DNA of 64,000 nt, from assembly GCF_900207585.1 (NCBI RefSeq), contig NZ_OAOP01000004.1:310001-374000 (forward strand). The letters are read 5' to 3'. Source of the DNA: Bacillus oleivorans. Lineage in GTDB: Bacteria > Bacillota > Bacilli > Bacillales > JC228. The translations under genes and the position numbers were made by a program. The notes under the pieces were generated by a model. It worked only from the letters and a program-made list of their open reading frames with translations. It did no database searches and was not told the origin of the DNA. Positions 1 through 6,731 of the stretch are shown piece after piece. Positions within the stretch are counted from its first letter, which is position 1. Each line of letters begins with the position of its first letter.

Positions 1-57
1 TGATTCGTATAATCATAAATGAAGTCGGCTATAATTTAGCTAAAAATTTAAGAATAG

Positions 58-954
58 GTGAGGTTTTTGTATTATTTTATTGTTAATAAAGTTTCGGGAA
101 ATGGGAGGGCATTAAAAGTCTGGTCTCAAATAGAAAAAATACTTCAAAATGAAGAGATTAGTTACAGTGTTTTTTTTACAGAGAGGCCAAAACATGCGAC
201 TTTATTAGTTCAAGAAATGATTCATAAAGAAAATGTGACTGCAATCGTTGCAGTAGGCGGTGACGGGACAGTTCAGGAAGTAATAAATGGATTAGTAGGT
301 ACGAATATTCCTTTAGGAATTATTCCAGCCGGGTCAGGAAATGATTTTTCAAGAGGTTTATTTGTCCCTTTAAACCATGATAAAGCCCTGCAGCGCATTT
401 TAACTGGAACACCAAAAATAATCGATATCGGATTAGTGAATTCGACTTATTTTTGTACAGTGACAGGAATCGGATTTGATGGGGAAGTCGCTCAGAAAAC
501 AAATGCTTCTCAATATAAAAAACTGCTAAATTACGTAAGGCTGGGGCAAATCTCATACATCTTTAGTGCACTAAATGTATTAATAAAATATAAACCTGCA
601 GATATCTCCTTAATAGTGGATAACAAATTATACAAAATTCCGAAAGTGTGGCTAATTGCCGTTGCCAATTTCCCTTTTTATGGCGGAGGAATTGCGATTT
701 GCCCGGAGGCTAAGAACAATGATGGGGTATTTGACATTTGCATTGTGCAAGGAATGTCGAGGCTGGAATTTTTACGCGTATTCCCTCTAGCTTTTAAAGG
801 AAAGCATACAAACTCACCATATATAAAAATTATACGAGGAAAAGAAATAATAATTGATTCCCAATCCCCGCTGGTGATACATGGGGATGGAGAAATGATT
901 GGGCAAACCCCTGCCCAAATTAAAATTGAACCAAATGCATTATACGTCATGTAA
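58..954 (+). CDS. Diacylglycerol/lipid kinase family protein (BmrU/YegS-like)
   Basis: Predicted cytosolic lipid kinase of the DAGK catalytic superfamily, which phosphorylates diacylglycerol or a related lipid with ATP. The nucleotide-binding GGDGT motif lies at residues 67-71 inside VAVGGDGTVQEVINGL, and the second conserved block PAGSGNDFSRG is at about 90-100. The 298-residue length is normal for the family. The start is GTG with only a weak ribosome site (AAGAAT/AGGTG), but the usual N-terminal FIVNKVSGNG block begins within ten codons, so no large piece is missing. A TATAAT lies at 30-35. In B. subtilis the relative BmrU sits beside the Bmr multidrug exporter; no such neighbour is visible here. 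The lipid substrate cannot be told. Confidence 0.85.
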   Translation: MRFLYYFIVNKVSGNGRALKVWSQIEKILQNEEISYSVFFTERPKHATLLVQEMIHKENVTAIVAVGGDGTVQEVINGLVGTNIPLGIIPAGSGNDFSRGLFVPLNHDKALQRILTGTPKIIDIGLVNSTYFCTVTGIGFDGEVAQKTNASQYKKLLNYVRLGQISYIFSALNVLIKYKPADISLIVDNKLYKIPKVWLIAVANFPFYGGGIAICPEAKNNDGVFDICIVQGMSRLEFLRVFPLAFKGKHTNSPYIKIIRGKEIIIDSQSPLVIHGDGEMIGQTPAQIKIEPNALYVM

Positions 955-972
955 AATATGAATTAAAATAAA

Positions 973-1012
973 TGGAACCCCTTTTTTATGTTGAAAGTAA
1001 AAAAGGGGTCCA
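973..1012 (+). terminator. Intrinsic terminator after the lipid kinase gene
   Basis: Stem CCCCTTTTTT / AAAAAAGGGG extended by TGGA / TCCA with one bulged A, followed by TATTTTTG. It lies 18 bases after the stop codon. Confidence 0.75.
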
Positions 1013-1030
1013 TATTTTTGAAATCCTTGA

Positions 1031-1138
1031 TCACTTCTTCTTCAGCATTTCTTCATAAGCCTCTTCATAATCAAATTCAACTAACGCCTCAATCATTTCG
1101 CTTACTTTTTCAAATAAATGCTTTATGAACTCAACCAT
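1031..1138 (-). CDS. Small hypothetical protein, 35 residues
   Basis: A short ATG-to-TGA frame giving an acidic, helix-prone peptide beginning MVEFIKHLFEKVSEMIEALV and ending in EEMLKKK. An AAAGGAG lies upstream, but about 13 bases from the ATG, longer than ideal. It sits in the otherwise non-coding gap between the lipid kinase and the nucleoside hydrolase. I do not recognise it. It could be the C-terminal remnant of a longer protein, because the glutamate-rich ending resembles a protein tail. Coding status is uncertain. Confidence 0.35.
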   Translation of the reverse strand: MVEFIKHLFEKVSEMIEALVEFDYEEAYEEMLKKK

Positions 1139-1172
1139 GATGCTTCAAGAACTCCTTTCTGTGGTGCCGTAT

Positions 1173-1260
1173 ACCACCCGATTTTTCTTGTTTCACAGAA
1201 AGTGTTTCACAAATTGCAGAATCTTAAACACTCGGGTGGTGACAGGTTCTTGTTCACAAA
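1173..1260. repeat. Degenerate dispersed repeat with inverted arms
   Basis: ACCACCCGA at 1173-1181 is answered by TCGGGTGGT at 1232-1240, and the right arm runs into GACAGGTTCTTGTTCAC. This is a weak relative of the GGGACGGTTCTTGTGTTTC repeat seen at about 3.6, 4.3, 28.1 and 45.3 kb. It is not coding in either strand in any convincing way. Confidence 0.5.
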
Positions 1261-1280
1261 TATGTTTCACGCAATCAAAA

Positions 1281-1308
1281 AGCACTTCCCTAAAATTAGA
1301 GAAGTGCT
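1281..1308 (-). terminator. Terminator of the nucleoside hydrolase gene
   Basis: On the minus strand AGCACTTC and GAAGTGCT form an eight-base-pair stem followed by TTTTTG. It lies about 80 bases after the hydrolase stop. Confidence 0.65.
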
Positions 1309-1390
1309 GTTGCCATTGTATTTTAAGTATTTTTCTTATTTAATCAACCGTTTGTTTAATTTTAGAATTAAAAATTTGGCGGTGTATCGG

Positions 1391-2332
1391 TCATGACCCC
1401 TTCTTTGCTAGGTCGGTAATATAATCAAAGAAAGCATCGCGGTCCACATCATACACTAAGTTGACTGAACGTCCGTCTTTCGCTTCCACCGTACGGCCTT
1501 GGCTTGGACCGTCTGTAATGACTTTGCTATGGAGCCTCTCCACTTTAACCAAATCACTGTTCCCTACAAACGCAGTCGTTAAGACATCCCACAGGTAATA
1601 AGTTGAATTGGTTGCGAAATGAACGAGAGGCGGAACCATGGCATAACATTGCCCAATAAAATCGACACCCAGATATTTTCGTTCAGCTGCCCAGCGCTGT
1701 CTCACATCTAACGTTAATGGCACTTTGTTAGTACTTTCTAAAGCAACCAGATCGATTTCAATCTTACTTTCCCAGACCCGGCCAACGGCTTCAGGGTCCC
1801 AAAATGCATTCCATTCGGCTGTCCCATCATGTTCAGGCTCTTCCACATTCCCCGCTTCCCGGAAAGTGCCTCCCATCCAGACAAGCCGTTCTATTTTCTC
1901 TTCAATATCAGGAGCTGAATCTAAAGCCCGGGCTAAGTCCGTCAGCGGTCCTGTAAAAAGAAGCGTTGTTTTTTCATCAGATGCCCGGATTGCCTCAATC
2001 ATATGTAAATGAGCTGGCTGGTCAGCGACTGGAGTCACAACCTTCCCAGACTCGTTTAAAATCGGAAGTGCATCTACAAAAAAGGCATGCATCCGCCAAT
2101 CCTTAGGGAACGGATTCTTGCCGCGTGAGTTAGATTCTGCTACATCAAGCCCGACACCGTAACCGAAGCGATCAATAATTTTGCGGCTTGCAAACACTGC
2201 TGGCTCCAAGTAACAATCAGCAGGTATAACAGACACGCCAGTCAGCTCTACATTATCCATCTTAAGCAATAAAAATAACGAAACGAGATCATCGACCCCA
2301 CCATCATGATTAAAATAAACCTTCGTTGTCAT
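1391..2332 (-). CDS. Inosine/uridine-preferring nucleoside hydrolase family protein
   Basis: Member of the IunH fold family, which hydrolyses the N-glycosidic bond of nucleosides to give base and ribose. The calcium-binding N-terminal motif, usually DxDPGxDD, appears as FNHDGGVDD (residues 7-15), so the first aspartate is replaced by asparagine while D10, D14 and D15 remain. The family block LLFTGPLTDLA is clear at about 123-133. Near the C-terminus the usual H-D-P-L-A block reads YLWDVLTTAFV, so the canonical catalytic histidine is replaced. Length 313 is normal. The start ATG follows GGGG with good spacing. It is monocistronic. The changed motifs suggest an unusual subgroup or a different substrate. 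Confidence 0.82.
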   Translation of the reverse strand: MTTKVYFNHDGGVDDLVSLFLLLKMDNVELTGVSVIPADCYLEPAVFASRKIIDRFGYGVGLDVAESNSRGKNPFPKDWRMHAFFVDALPILNESGKVVTPVADQPAHLHMIEAIRASDEKTTLLFTGPLTDLARALDSAPDIEEKIERLVWMGGTFREAGNVEEPEHDGTAEWNAFWDPEAVGRVWESKIEIDLVALESTNKVPLTLDVRQRWAAERKYLGVDFIGQCYAMVPPLVHFATNSTYYLWDVLTTAFVGNSDLVKVERLHSKVITDGPSQGRTVEAKDGRSVNLVYDVDRDAFFDYITDLAKKGS

Positions 2333-2410
2333 CGTATCCCCATTCTCTCTGTAGATGTTTTTTTAACTATTCTAGTGTAAATGAAAATCTGCTTTTAGGT
2401 AAGCTCTAAT

Positions 2411-2695
2411 TTAAGCTGGTTTATCTAAATCATACTTTTCTTTCAAAGATTCGGGTGCCCATTTCATCATTCTTTCAATAATAAAAGCAATGACCACTGC
2501 GTCATCCACGATTCCAAATAGAATCAAGAAGTCAGGAATTAAGTCAAAAGGAAACAATGCATAGCCAAGAATCAGCACAAGACTCAATACCTTTTTCTTG
2601 GTCTCAACTTCCCTGGATAAAAAGAAATCCCCTATAAACGGCAGCGACTTCCAAAATTTAAAGACAAATTTCATTCTCCTTAAAAATTTCGTCAT
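2411..2695 (-). CDS. DUF1232 (YkvA-like) small membrane protein
   Basis: A 94-residue protein with the DUF1232 signature: a hydrophobic segment LILGYALFPFDLIPDFL (about 42-58) followed by GIVDDAVVIAFIIERM. DUF1232 proteins are short membrane-associated proteins of unknown biochemical role, recognised by the P-x-D-L-I-P-D core seen here. A basic N-terminus (RRMKFVFKFWKSL) precedes the membrane segment. The ATG follows AAGGTGATAAA. It is separated by about 75 bases from the downstream Spo0M-like gene and is probably its own unit. Confidence 0.82.
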   Translation of the reverse strand: MTKFLRRMKFVFKFWKSLPFIGDFFLSREVETKKKVLSLVLILGYALFPFDLIPDFLILFGIVDDAVVIAFIIERMMKWAPESLKEKYDLDKPA

Positions 2696-2769
2696 TTTAT
2701 CACCTTCTTAAGGCATGGATTGTTTTGTGCTCTCCTATAACCAAACTTAAAGGACCTGACCCCACTCTA

Positions 2770-3162
2770 TTATTTTCCCACAATCCGAATTACATCCAAA
2801 TCTTTGCTTTCCACTCCCTTATCAAAAACGAGCCTTGTCCGAAAATGATAGTTTAACGTACCAGCCGACATTTCTAAAGCGTCCGGCAATAAGAATCGAA
2901 ACGGGATATGTTCATCAGTTTCTGATTGGATGCTCTTGGTTGTTAAAATCGTTTTAGTCTCAACGGTTTCCTCTTTTTCTTCTTTTATATCTGCCATTAC
3001 TAAGTCACATTCAATACGTTTTAATTTTTGAACAACCGTTCCGCCTTTGATTTGAAAATAACCCTTAACCTCCTCACCAGCACTATACGTTTCCTTTTCA
3101 AGGATCAGGTCAATCTGGGCAGACCCTATTCCTAAAAGAGATATATATTTTCTGAGTATCAT
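2770..3162 (-). CDS. Short Spo0M-like (arrestin-fold) protein
   Basis: A 130-residue protein resembling the N-terminal half of sporulation-control protein Spo0M: start MILRKYISLLGIGSAQIDL, then LEKETYSAGEEVKGYFQIKG and the beta-rich RFLLPDALEMSAG...YHFRTRLVFDKG stretch. Full Spo0M of B. subtilis is about 258 residues, so this is a one-domain version; the stop is clean and no continuing frame was seen downstream. Spo0M proteins have an arrestin-like fold and influence sporulation, probably through protein contacts. Its ATG directly follows the TAA of the upstream FbpB-like gene, and the ribosome site GGGGAGG lies inside that gene, so the two are almost certainly translationally coupled. Confidence 0.75.
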   Translation of the reverse strand: MILRKYISLLGIGSAQIDLILEKETYSAGEEVKGYFQIKGGTVVQKLKRIECDLVMADIKEEKEETVETKTILTTKSIQSETDEHIPFRFLLPDALEMSAGTLNYHFRTRLVFDKGVESKDLDVIRIVGK

Positions 3163-3321
3163 TTACTTCCTCCCCATCCCCGCATTTTCGAATTTCTTAT
3201 CTCCGTTTACTTGTCTTTCTTCAATTCGGTCCTCGATTTTTTCCAATAGTTCCTTATCTCTTAATAAATCTTCCTTGTTTTTTCTAACCAATTCTAAGAA
3301 ATCTACCTTTTGTTTTCTCAT
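3163..3321 (-). CDS. FbpB-family small basic protein
   Basis: A 52-residue protein starting MRKQKVDFLELVRKNKEDLL and continuing with a charged helix KELLEKIEDRIEERQ. This matches the FbpB family of small basic proteins, which in B. subtilis act with the small RNA FsrA in the iron-sparing response under Fur. The start at 3321 is chosen because AAAGGAGAGG lies just upstream; an earlier in-frame ATG at 3360 has no ribosome site and lies beside a terminator hairpin. No Fur box was recognised nearby; instead the gene lies immediately downstream of an Mn2+ riboswitch and two hairpins. The stop is directly followed by the start of the Spo0M-like gene. Confidence 0.7.
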   Translation of the reverse strand: MRKQKVDFLELVRKNKEDLLRDKELLEKIEDRIEERQVNGDKKFENAGMGRK

Positions 3322-3363
3322 TGTTTTCCTCTCCTTTATATTAATATCGTTTAAAATCAAAAA

Positions 3364-3389
3364 AACCTTTACCGAAATCGGTAAAGGTT
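3364..3389 (-). terminator. Second terminator hairpin of the riboswitch leader
   Basis: A perfect 12-base-pair inverted repeat (AACCTTTACCGA / TCGGTAAAGGTT) with a two-base loop, followed on the minus strand by a run of T. It also has T on the plus strand, so it can work both ways. It lies 43 bases before the FbpB-like start codon. Its stem repeats the CCTTTACC theme of the hairpin at 3405-3430. Confidence 0.8.
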
Positions 3390-3404
3390 TTTTTAAACAA
3401 TAAA

Positions 3405-3430
3405 GACCTTTACCACAATAGGCAAAGGTC
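3405..3430 (-). terminator. Expression-platform hairpin competing with riboswitch P1
   Basis: On the minus strand GACCTTTGCC pairs with GGTAAAGGTC (ten pairs, one G-U), followed by TTTATTGTTT. The left arm is the 3' strand of the aptamer P1 helix, so the aptamer and this terminator are mutually exclusive, the usual switch of transcription-controlling yybP-ykoY elements. Confidence 0.75.
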
Positions 3431-3520
3431 TTGCTAACAACAGTTGGTTGCCAACAAAGCCGGGAGATACAATTCCTCCGAAATGACGACTCTGTTGTAA
3501 AAGCTACTCCCCTTTAGGAG
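3421..3520 (-). promoter_or_regulatory. yybP-ykoY manganese riboswitch aptamer
   Basis: Read on the minus strand the segment begins CTCCTAAAGGGGAGTAGC, contains ACAGAGTCGTCATTTCGGAG, then CCGGCTTTGTTGGCA, and closes with GCAAGACCTTTGCC. These are the conserved blocks of the yybP-ykoY aptamer; AAAGG at the 5' end pairs with CCTTT at the 3' end to form P1. The family is known to bind Mn2+ and usually controls manganese exporters or TerC-family proteins. Here the first gene downstream is the FbpB-like gene. Confidence 0.88.
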
Positions 3521-3542
3521 AACTATTCATTTTAATACATCC

Positions 3543-3571
3543 ACTATAATATATCCTCTGATTTTTGTCAA
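3543..3571 (-). promoter_or_regulatory. Sigma-A promoter of the riboswitch transcript
   Basis: On the minus strand: -35 TTGACA (3566-3571), 17-base spacer, -10 TATAGT (3543-3548). It lies about 25 bases upstream of the aptamer. Confidence 0.8.
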
Positions 3572-3574
3572 ATT

Positions 3575-3606
3575 GAAACAGAGGGACGGTTCTTGTGTTT
3601 CAGAAA
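3575..3606. repeat. Dispersed repeat copy (GGGACGGTTCT family)
   Basis: Contains GAGGGACGGTTCTTGTGTTT flanked by GAAAC at the left and GTTTC at the right. Related copies lie at 4281-4305, 4364-4392 (inverted), 28139-28170 and 45268-45302. Confidence 0.7.
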
Positions 3607-3735
3607 CATTTTGTGACTAGGCTGACATTATTTTTAAAAATACATTCCACAGAGCGTACTGCTTTTATTATTCTATGCGTTTGTAATACCATTATAAGGT
3701 AATGATAAATATACCTGTTAAGGAGTGGATATAGA

Positions 3736-4278
3736 ATGACAATTGCCGTAATTTATGGTGGAACCCGAAAAAATGGCAACACAGAGCTGCTAACGGAGGA
3801 AGCAATAAAGGGTAAACCTGCGGAGAGGATACATTTAACCGATTATAAAATTGAACCAATTGTAGACCAGCGCCATGCCGAAAGCGGCTTTGCAGAAGTC
3901 AATGATGACTACAACCAAATCATTGACCGCATCCTTCCCCATGAAATTCTCCTATTTTCTACCCCTATCTATTGGTATAGCATGTCGGGAACCATGAAAT
4001 TATTTGTAGATCGCTGGTCTCAGATATTAAGAGATCCAAACTATCCGGACTTCAGAGAAAAAATGTCTTCTAAGAAAGCGTATGTGATTGCAGTAGGAGG
4101 AGATCTGCCCTATTTAAAAGGACTCCCCCTCATCCAGCAGTTTCAATACATTTTTGATTTTATGGGAATTTCTTTTGAGGGATATATCATTGGAGAAGGA
4201 AACAGACCTGGGGAAATACTCAATGATAAAGCAGCCTTTTTCAAAGCATCCGAGCTCAATAAAACTTTAAGAGGGTGA
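3736..4278 (+). CDS. Flavodoxin-fold NAD(P)H-dependent FMN reductase family protein
   Basis: A 180-residue flavodoxin-fold protein. The FMN phosphate loop is GGTRKNGNTELL at about 8-19 and the second flavin-contacting block STPIYWYSMSGTMKLFVDRW at about 75-94, both typical of the flavodoxin_2/FMN_red families that reduce flavins, quinones or nitro compounds with NAD(P)H. The ATG follows AAGGAG with normal spacing. The stop overlaps GAGGGTGATA just before a dispersed repeat, with no clear T-rich terminator. Physiological substrate unknown; NADPH-dependent FMN reductase or azoreductase-like activity are both possible. Confidence 0.83.
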   Translation: MTIAVIYGGTRKNGNTELLTEEAIKGKPAERIHLTDYKIEPIVDQRHAESGFAEVNDDYNQIIDRILPHEILLFSTPIYWYSMSGTMKLFVDRWSQILRDPNYPDFREKMSSKKAYVIAVGGDLPYLKGLPLIQQFQYIFDFMGISFEGYIIGEGNRPGEILNDKAAFFKASELNKTLRG

Positions 4279-4280
4279 TA

Positions 4281-4392
4281 CAGAGGGACGGTTCTTGCGT
4301 TTCAAACACTTGCGTTTTGTTTGAAGACAGACATAGGAATGGTTCTCGGTTTGAGAAGGAAGGAAGAAACAGAAGAACCGTCCCTCCGTTCC
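4281..4392. repeat. Inverted pair of GGGACGGTTCT repeats
   Basis: GAGGGACGGTTCTT at 4283-4296 is answered by AAGAACCGTCCCTC at 4373-4386, with a third degenerate copy (GGAATGGTTCTCGG) between them. The pair forms a long-armed palindrome about 110 bases across, like bacterial REP doublets. It sits between two convincing genes and contains no plausible coding frame. Confidence 0.75.
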
Positions 4393-4526
4393 AAAAAAAC
4401 TGAAACCTTTTGGCTTCCGATCCGTATATACTTACTAGATTGGGAAGGTGATGTGCAAAAGTAGTTTACTTGATGATTGAATTCTAACTTAGACATACTA
4501 CTTTATATACAGGAGAGGAATACAGA

Positions 4527-4967
4527 ATGAAAAAAATAGCAGCCGCATTACTTACAGCAGCGCTTATGTTTGCACCCGTAAGTAACTTTGTTTTCCCAGA
4601 TCACCCAACAACAGTAGAAGCGAAATCTTATAAATCAGGTAAGAAGGGCTTTAATTTCAATAGCAGCAGTACCACGAACCAATCTAGTTTCCAAAACAAG
4701 GCTGACACTTCCACCATTAATAAATCGGCCACTGCTTCGAGTACAAAGGGATTTATGTCCAGCGGTCTTATGAAAGGTTTAATGGTTGGCGGTATTGCCG
4801 GACTTCTATTTGGCGGACTATTTGCCAATATGGGAATATTGGGTTCTATTCTTGGATTATTTGTTAACGTGATGGCGATTTTTCTCATCATTGGATTAAT
4901 CCGCCGTTTGTTTACCTTTTTCAAAAACAAACGAAAAAAAGAGGAAGCTAATCCATGGAGAAGCTAA
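4527..4967 (+). CDS. Secreted/membrane protein, Tim44-like N-terminal region
   Basis: A 146-residue protein with a Sec signal peptide (MKKIAAALLTAALMFAPVS, probable cleavage near VEAKS), a Ser/Thr/Asn-rich low-complexity stretch (about 45-80), a glycine-rich membrane helix region GLMVGGIAGLLFGGLFANMG and a second hydrophobic helix ILGLFVNVMAIFLIIGLI, ending in a basic tail. The arrangement resembles short Bacillus proteins annotated as Tim44-like, which lack the lipid-binding domain. The last codons overlap the ATG of the downstream DUF2653 gene by 13 bases, so the pair is translationally coupled. The role is unknown. The ATG follows GGAGAGG. Confidence 0.75.
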   Translation: MKKIAAALLTAALMFAPVSNFVFPDHPTTVEAKSYKSGKKGFNFNSSSTTNQSSFQNKADTSTINKSATASSTKGFMSSGLMKGLMVGGIAGLLFGGLFANMGILGSILGLFVNVMAIFLIIGLIRRLFTFFKNKRKKEEANPWRS

Positions 4968-5241
4968 TCATCTCAGAACAAGATATTATTAATGCGCTTT
5001 TGTTTATATAGCTCGTAAAAAGCAAGTAAAACCAGAAGATGTGGAAATCGAGCTTATGTATGATGATGACTATGGCTTTTCTGCAGAAGCCTATGTCGAT
5101 GGCAGAAAACAGGTCCTTATTACGAAAAACATCATTGAGGCACTGCGCTTATGGCTGGAAGAATTTTTGCACAGAGACCCCTTTGCTGGAATTGAGCTTG
5201 TGCTGAATGATGAGGAAGGGATCGTCGCCGTAATTAAATAA
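4955..5241 (+). pseudogene. DUF2653 (YxcD-like) gene with a one-base frameshift
   Basis: The ATG at 4955 opens MEKLIISEQDIINALLF and then meets TAG; shifting by one base the reading continues as ARKKQVKPEDVEIELMYDD...DRDPFAGIELVLNDEEGIVAVIK to a stop at 5241. Together the parts make a normal DUF2653 protein of about 95 residues. The break lies at about 5000-5012: 17 bases separate the GCG codon from the in-frame GCT where 18 are needed, so one base is missing. The 3' part has no ribosome site of its own; its apparent GTG at 5041 is internal. Either a recent inactivation or a sequencing/assembly error in a T-rich stretch. Confidence 0.75.
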
Positions 5242-5251
5242 TATTTCAACA

Positions 5252-5287
5252 AAAATCAACACCGTTTATAAACGGTGTTGATTTTTT
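5252..5287. terminator. Bidirectional terminator between DUF2653 and glycerate kinase
   Basis: Stem AAAATCAACACCGTTT / AAACGGTGTTGATTTT with a short ATA-type loop and T runs on both strands; serves the converging genes on either side. Confidence 0.85.
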
Positions 5288-5334
5288 ATTGGAATGAGCT
5301 CAACCCGTTTGGCTTAAAGAAAAGCAACTTTCTC

Positions 5335-6477
5335 CTACCCCTTTACGGCTTTTATCATGCGAAACAGCTGCTCAGTCGTGATTCTTAAATTTTCAAACGT
5401 GTTTGCATGGTCCATCGCTGCCTCAAGCGGCATCGGACCATTCGTTATGGAAAAGAAGGACGTAATTCCTTTCTCGTTCAGTACGGATGCTTCCTTCGTC
5501 ACACTGCCAGCTAAGGCGATGACAGGAATCTGGAACCGCGAAGCAAGCTGGGCCACACCTAGTGGTGCTTTCCCCATCGAAGTTTGACCATCGAGCTTCC
5601 CTTCACCTGTAATGACGAAGTCCACTCCATCCATTTTCGCTTCTATACCAACTGCTGCAAATAATAAGTCAATTCCCGAATGAATTTCAGCATGAAGGAA
5701 TCCGGCAAATGCAGCACCCAGTCCCCCTGCTGCTCCAGCACCTGGAATATTCTGAATATCTTTACTTAATTGAGCGAGCGTCACTTGGGCAAAATGGGCA
5801 AGACCCCTGTCGAGTACTTGTACCATATCAGGGGTAGCCCCTTTTTGCGGTCCAAAAATATAAGCGGCACCGTTTTCGCCAGCAAGAGGGTTGTTCACAT
5901 CGGATGCTATCGTAAACGTGCAGTTTTTCAATTCCGGGTGGACTTTACTTAACACAATTGATTGGATTTTTTGTAACTCAAGTCCGCCATAACCGATTTC
6001 TTTTTTCTCATCATCTAAAAAAGAATATCCCAGCGCCTGAAGCATACCAGCCCCCGCATCATTCGTAGCACTTCCCCCTAAACCAACAATAAAATCGCGG
6101 CACCCTTTTTCAATGGCATCAAGGATCAATTGGCCGACCCCATAAGTCGTTGTGTAATAAGGATTACGCTCACTTACTGGTACCAGCGGCAGTCCACAGG
6201 CTGCTGCTACTTCTATCACTGCGGCAGTTCCATTCCCTAAAATCCCATACACCGCTTGAACTGGTTTGCCTAATGGCCCAACCACCTCTGTTTCAACATA
6301 CTTTCCTTCTGTTGCTTGTACTAAAGCTTCGACTGTTCCTTCGCCGCCATCAGCAATTGGAATTGTCACAATTTCAGCTTCTTCATAAACGTTTTTGATC
6401 CCCAGACTTATCGCTTTACCGGATTCGATAGAAGATAAACTGCCTTTAAATGAATCTATCGCAATGAGCACCTTCAT
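5335..6477 (-). CDS. glxK: Glycerate 2-kinase (GlxK/GarK family)
   Basis: Phosphorylates D-glycerate with ATP to give 2-phosphoglycerate, feeding glycerate from glyoxylate or glucarate-type catabolism into glycolysis. Family blocks are clear: MKVLIAIDSFKGSLSS at the start, IPIADGGEGTVEAL, GLGGSATNDAGAGMLQALG and ITGEGKLDGQTSMGKAP near the C-terminus. Length 380 residues is normal. The start at 6477 is chosen because GGGAGGTG lies eight bases upstream; an in-frame start seven codons earlier lacks a site. The gene stands alone. A terminator-like hairpin lies just before its ribosome site, and an 18-base palindrome lies further upstream. Confidence 0.92.
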   Translation of the reverse strand: MKVLIAIDSFKGSLSSIESGKAISLGIKNVYEEAEIVTIPIADGGEGTVEALVQATEGKYVETEVVGPLGKPVQAVYGILGNGTAAVIEVAAACGLPLVPVSERNPYYTTTYGVGQLILDAIEKGCRDFIVGLGGSATNDAGAGMLQALGYSFLDDEKKEIGYGGLELQKIQSIVLSKVHPELKNCTFTIASDVNNPLAGENGAAYIFGPQKGATPDMVQVLDRGLAHFAQVTLAQLSKDIQNIPGAGAAGGLGAAFAGFLHAEIHSGIDLLFAAVGIEAKMDGVDFVITGEGKLDGQTSMGKAPLGVAQLASRFQIPVIALAGSVTKEASVLNEKGITSFFSITNGPMPLEAAMDHANTFENLRITTEQLFRMIKAVKG

Positions 6478-6501
6478 CTGTTTCGCACCTCCCGACACGA
6501 T

Positions 6502-6540
6502 AAAAGAAAAAAGACACTTTTACAGTGCCTTTTTTCTTTT
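6502..6540 (-). terminator. Hairpin before glycerate kinase: terminator or attenuator
   Basis: AAAAGAAAAAAGACAC / GTGCCTTTTTTCTTTT, nearly perfect, with a T-rich 3' side on the minus strand. It could end the upstream response-regulator transcript. But it lies only 25 bases upstream of the kinase start codon, so a kinase transcript starting further upstream would have to pass through it. Confidence 0.7.
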
Positions 6541-6645
6541 ATTTTAAAACAAAATTGAAATGACTTGTTCGTTTTTATATTTATTGTAGACGATTTTTTG
6601 TTGTTATAAGATATAGTTTGTCTACAAAAAACCTTTGCTCTTTTT

Positions 6646-6663
6646 TAAACAAACGTTTGATTA
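6646..6663. promoter_or_regulatory. 18-bp palindrome upstream of glycerate kinase, possible operator
   Basis: TAAACAAACGTTTGATTA is palindromic except at one symmetric pair, with a perfect CAAACGTTTG core. It lies about 170 bases upstream of the kinase start in a 190-base AT-rich gap holding no gene. The cognate regulator is unknown. Confidence 0.4.
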
Positions 6664-6731
6664 ACTTTTGAATATAACTTCATTCAGCTTTAATTTCATC
6701 GTGTTTTATTTTACTACTCCAAAATAAAAAT

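Noticed and set aside
4302-4496. 64-codon minus-strand frame
   Set aside because: Runs through the inverted repeat pair; no ribosome site.
5041-5241. Independent gene starting at GTG 5041
   Set aside because: It is the downstream part of the frameshifted DUF2653 gene; no ribosome site at this GTG.
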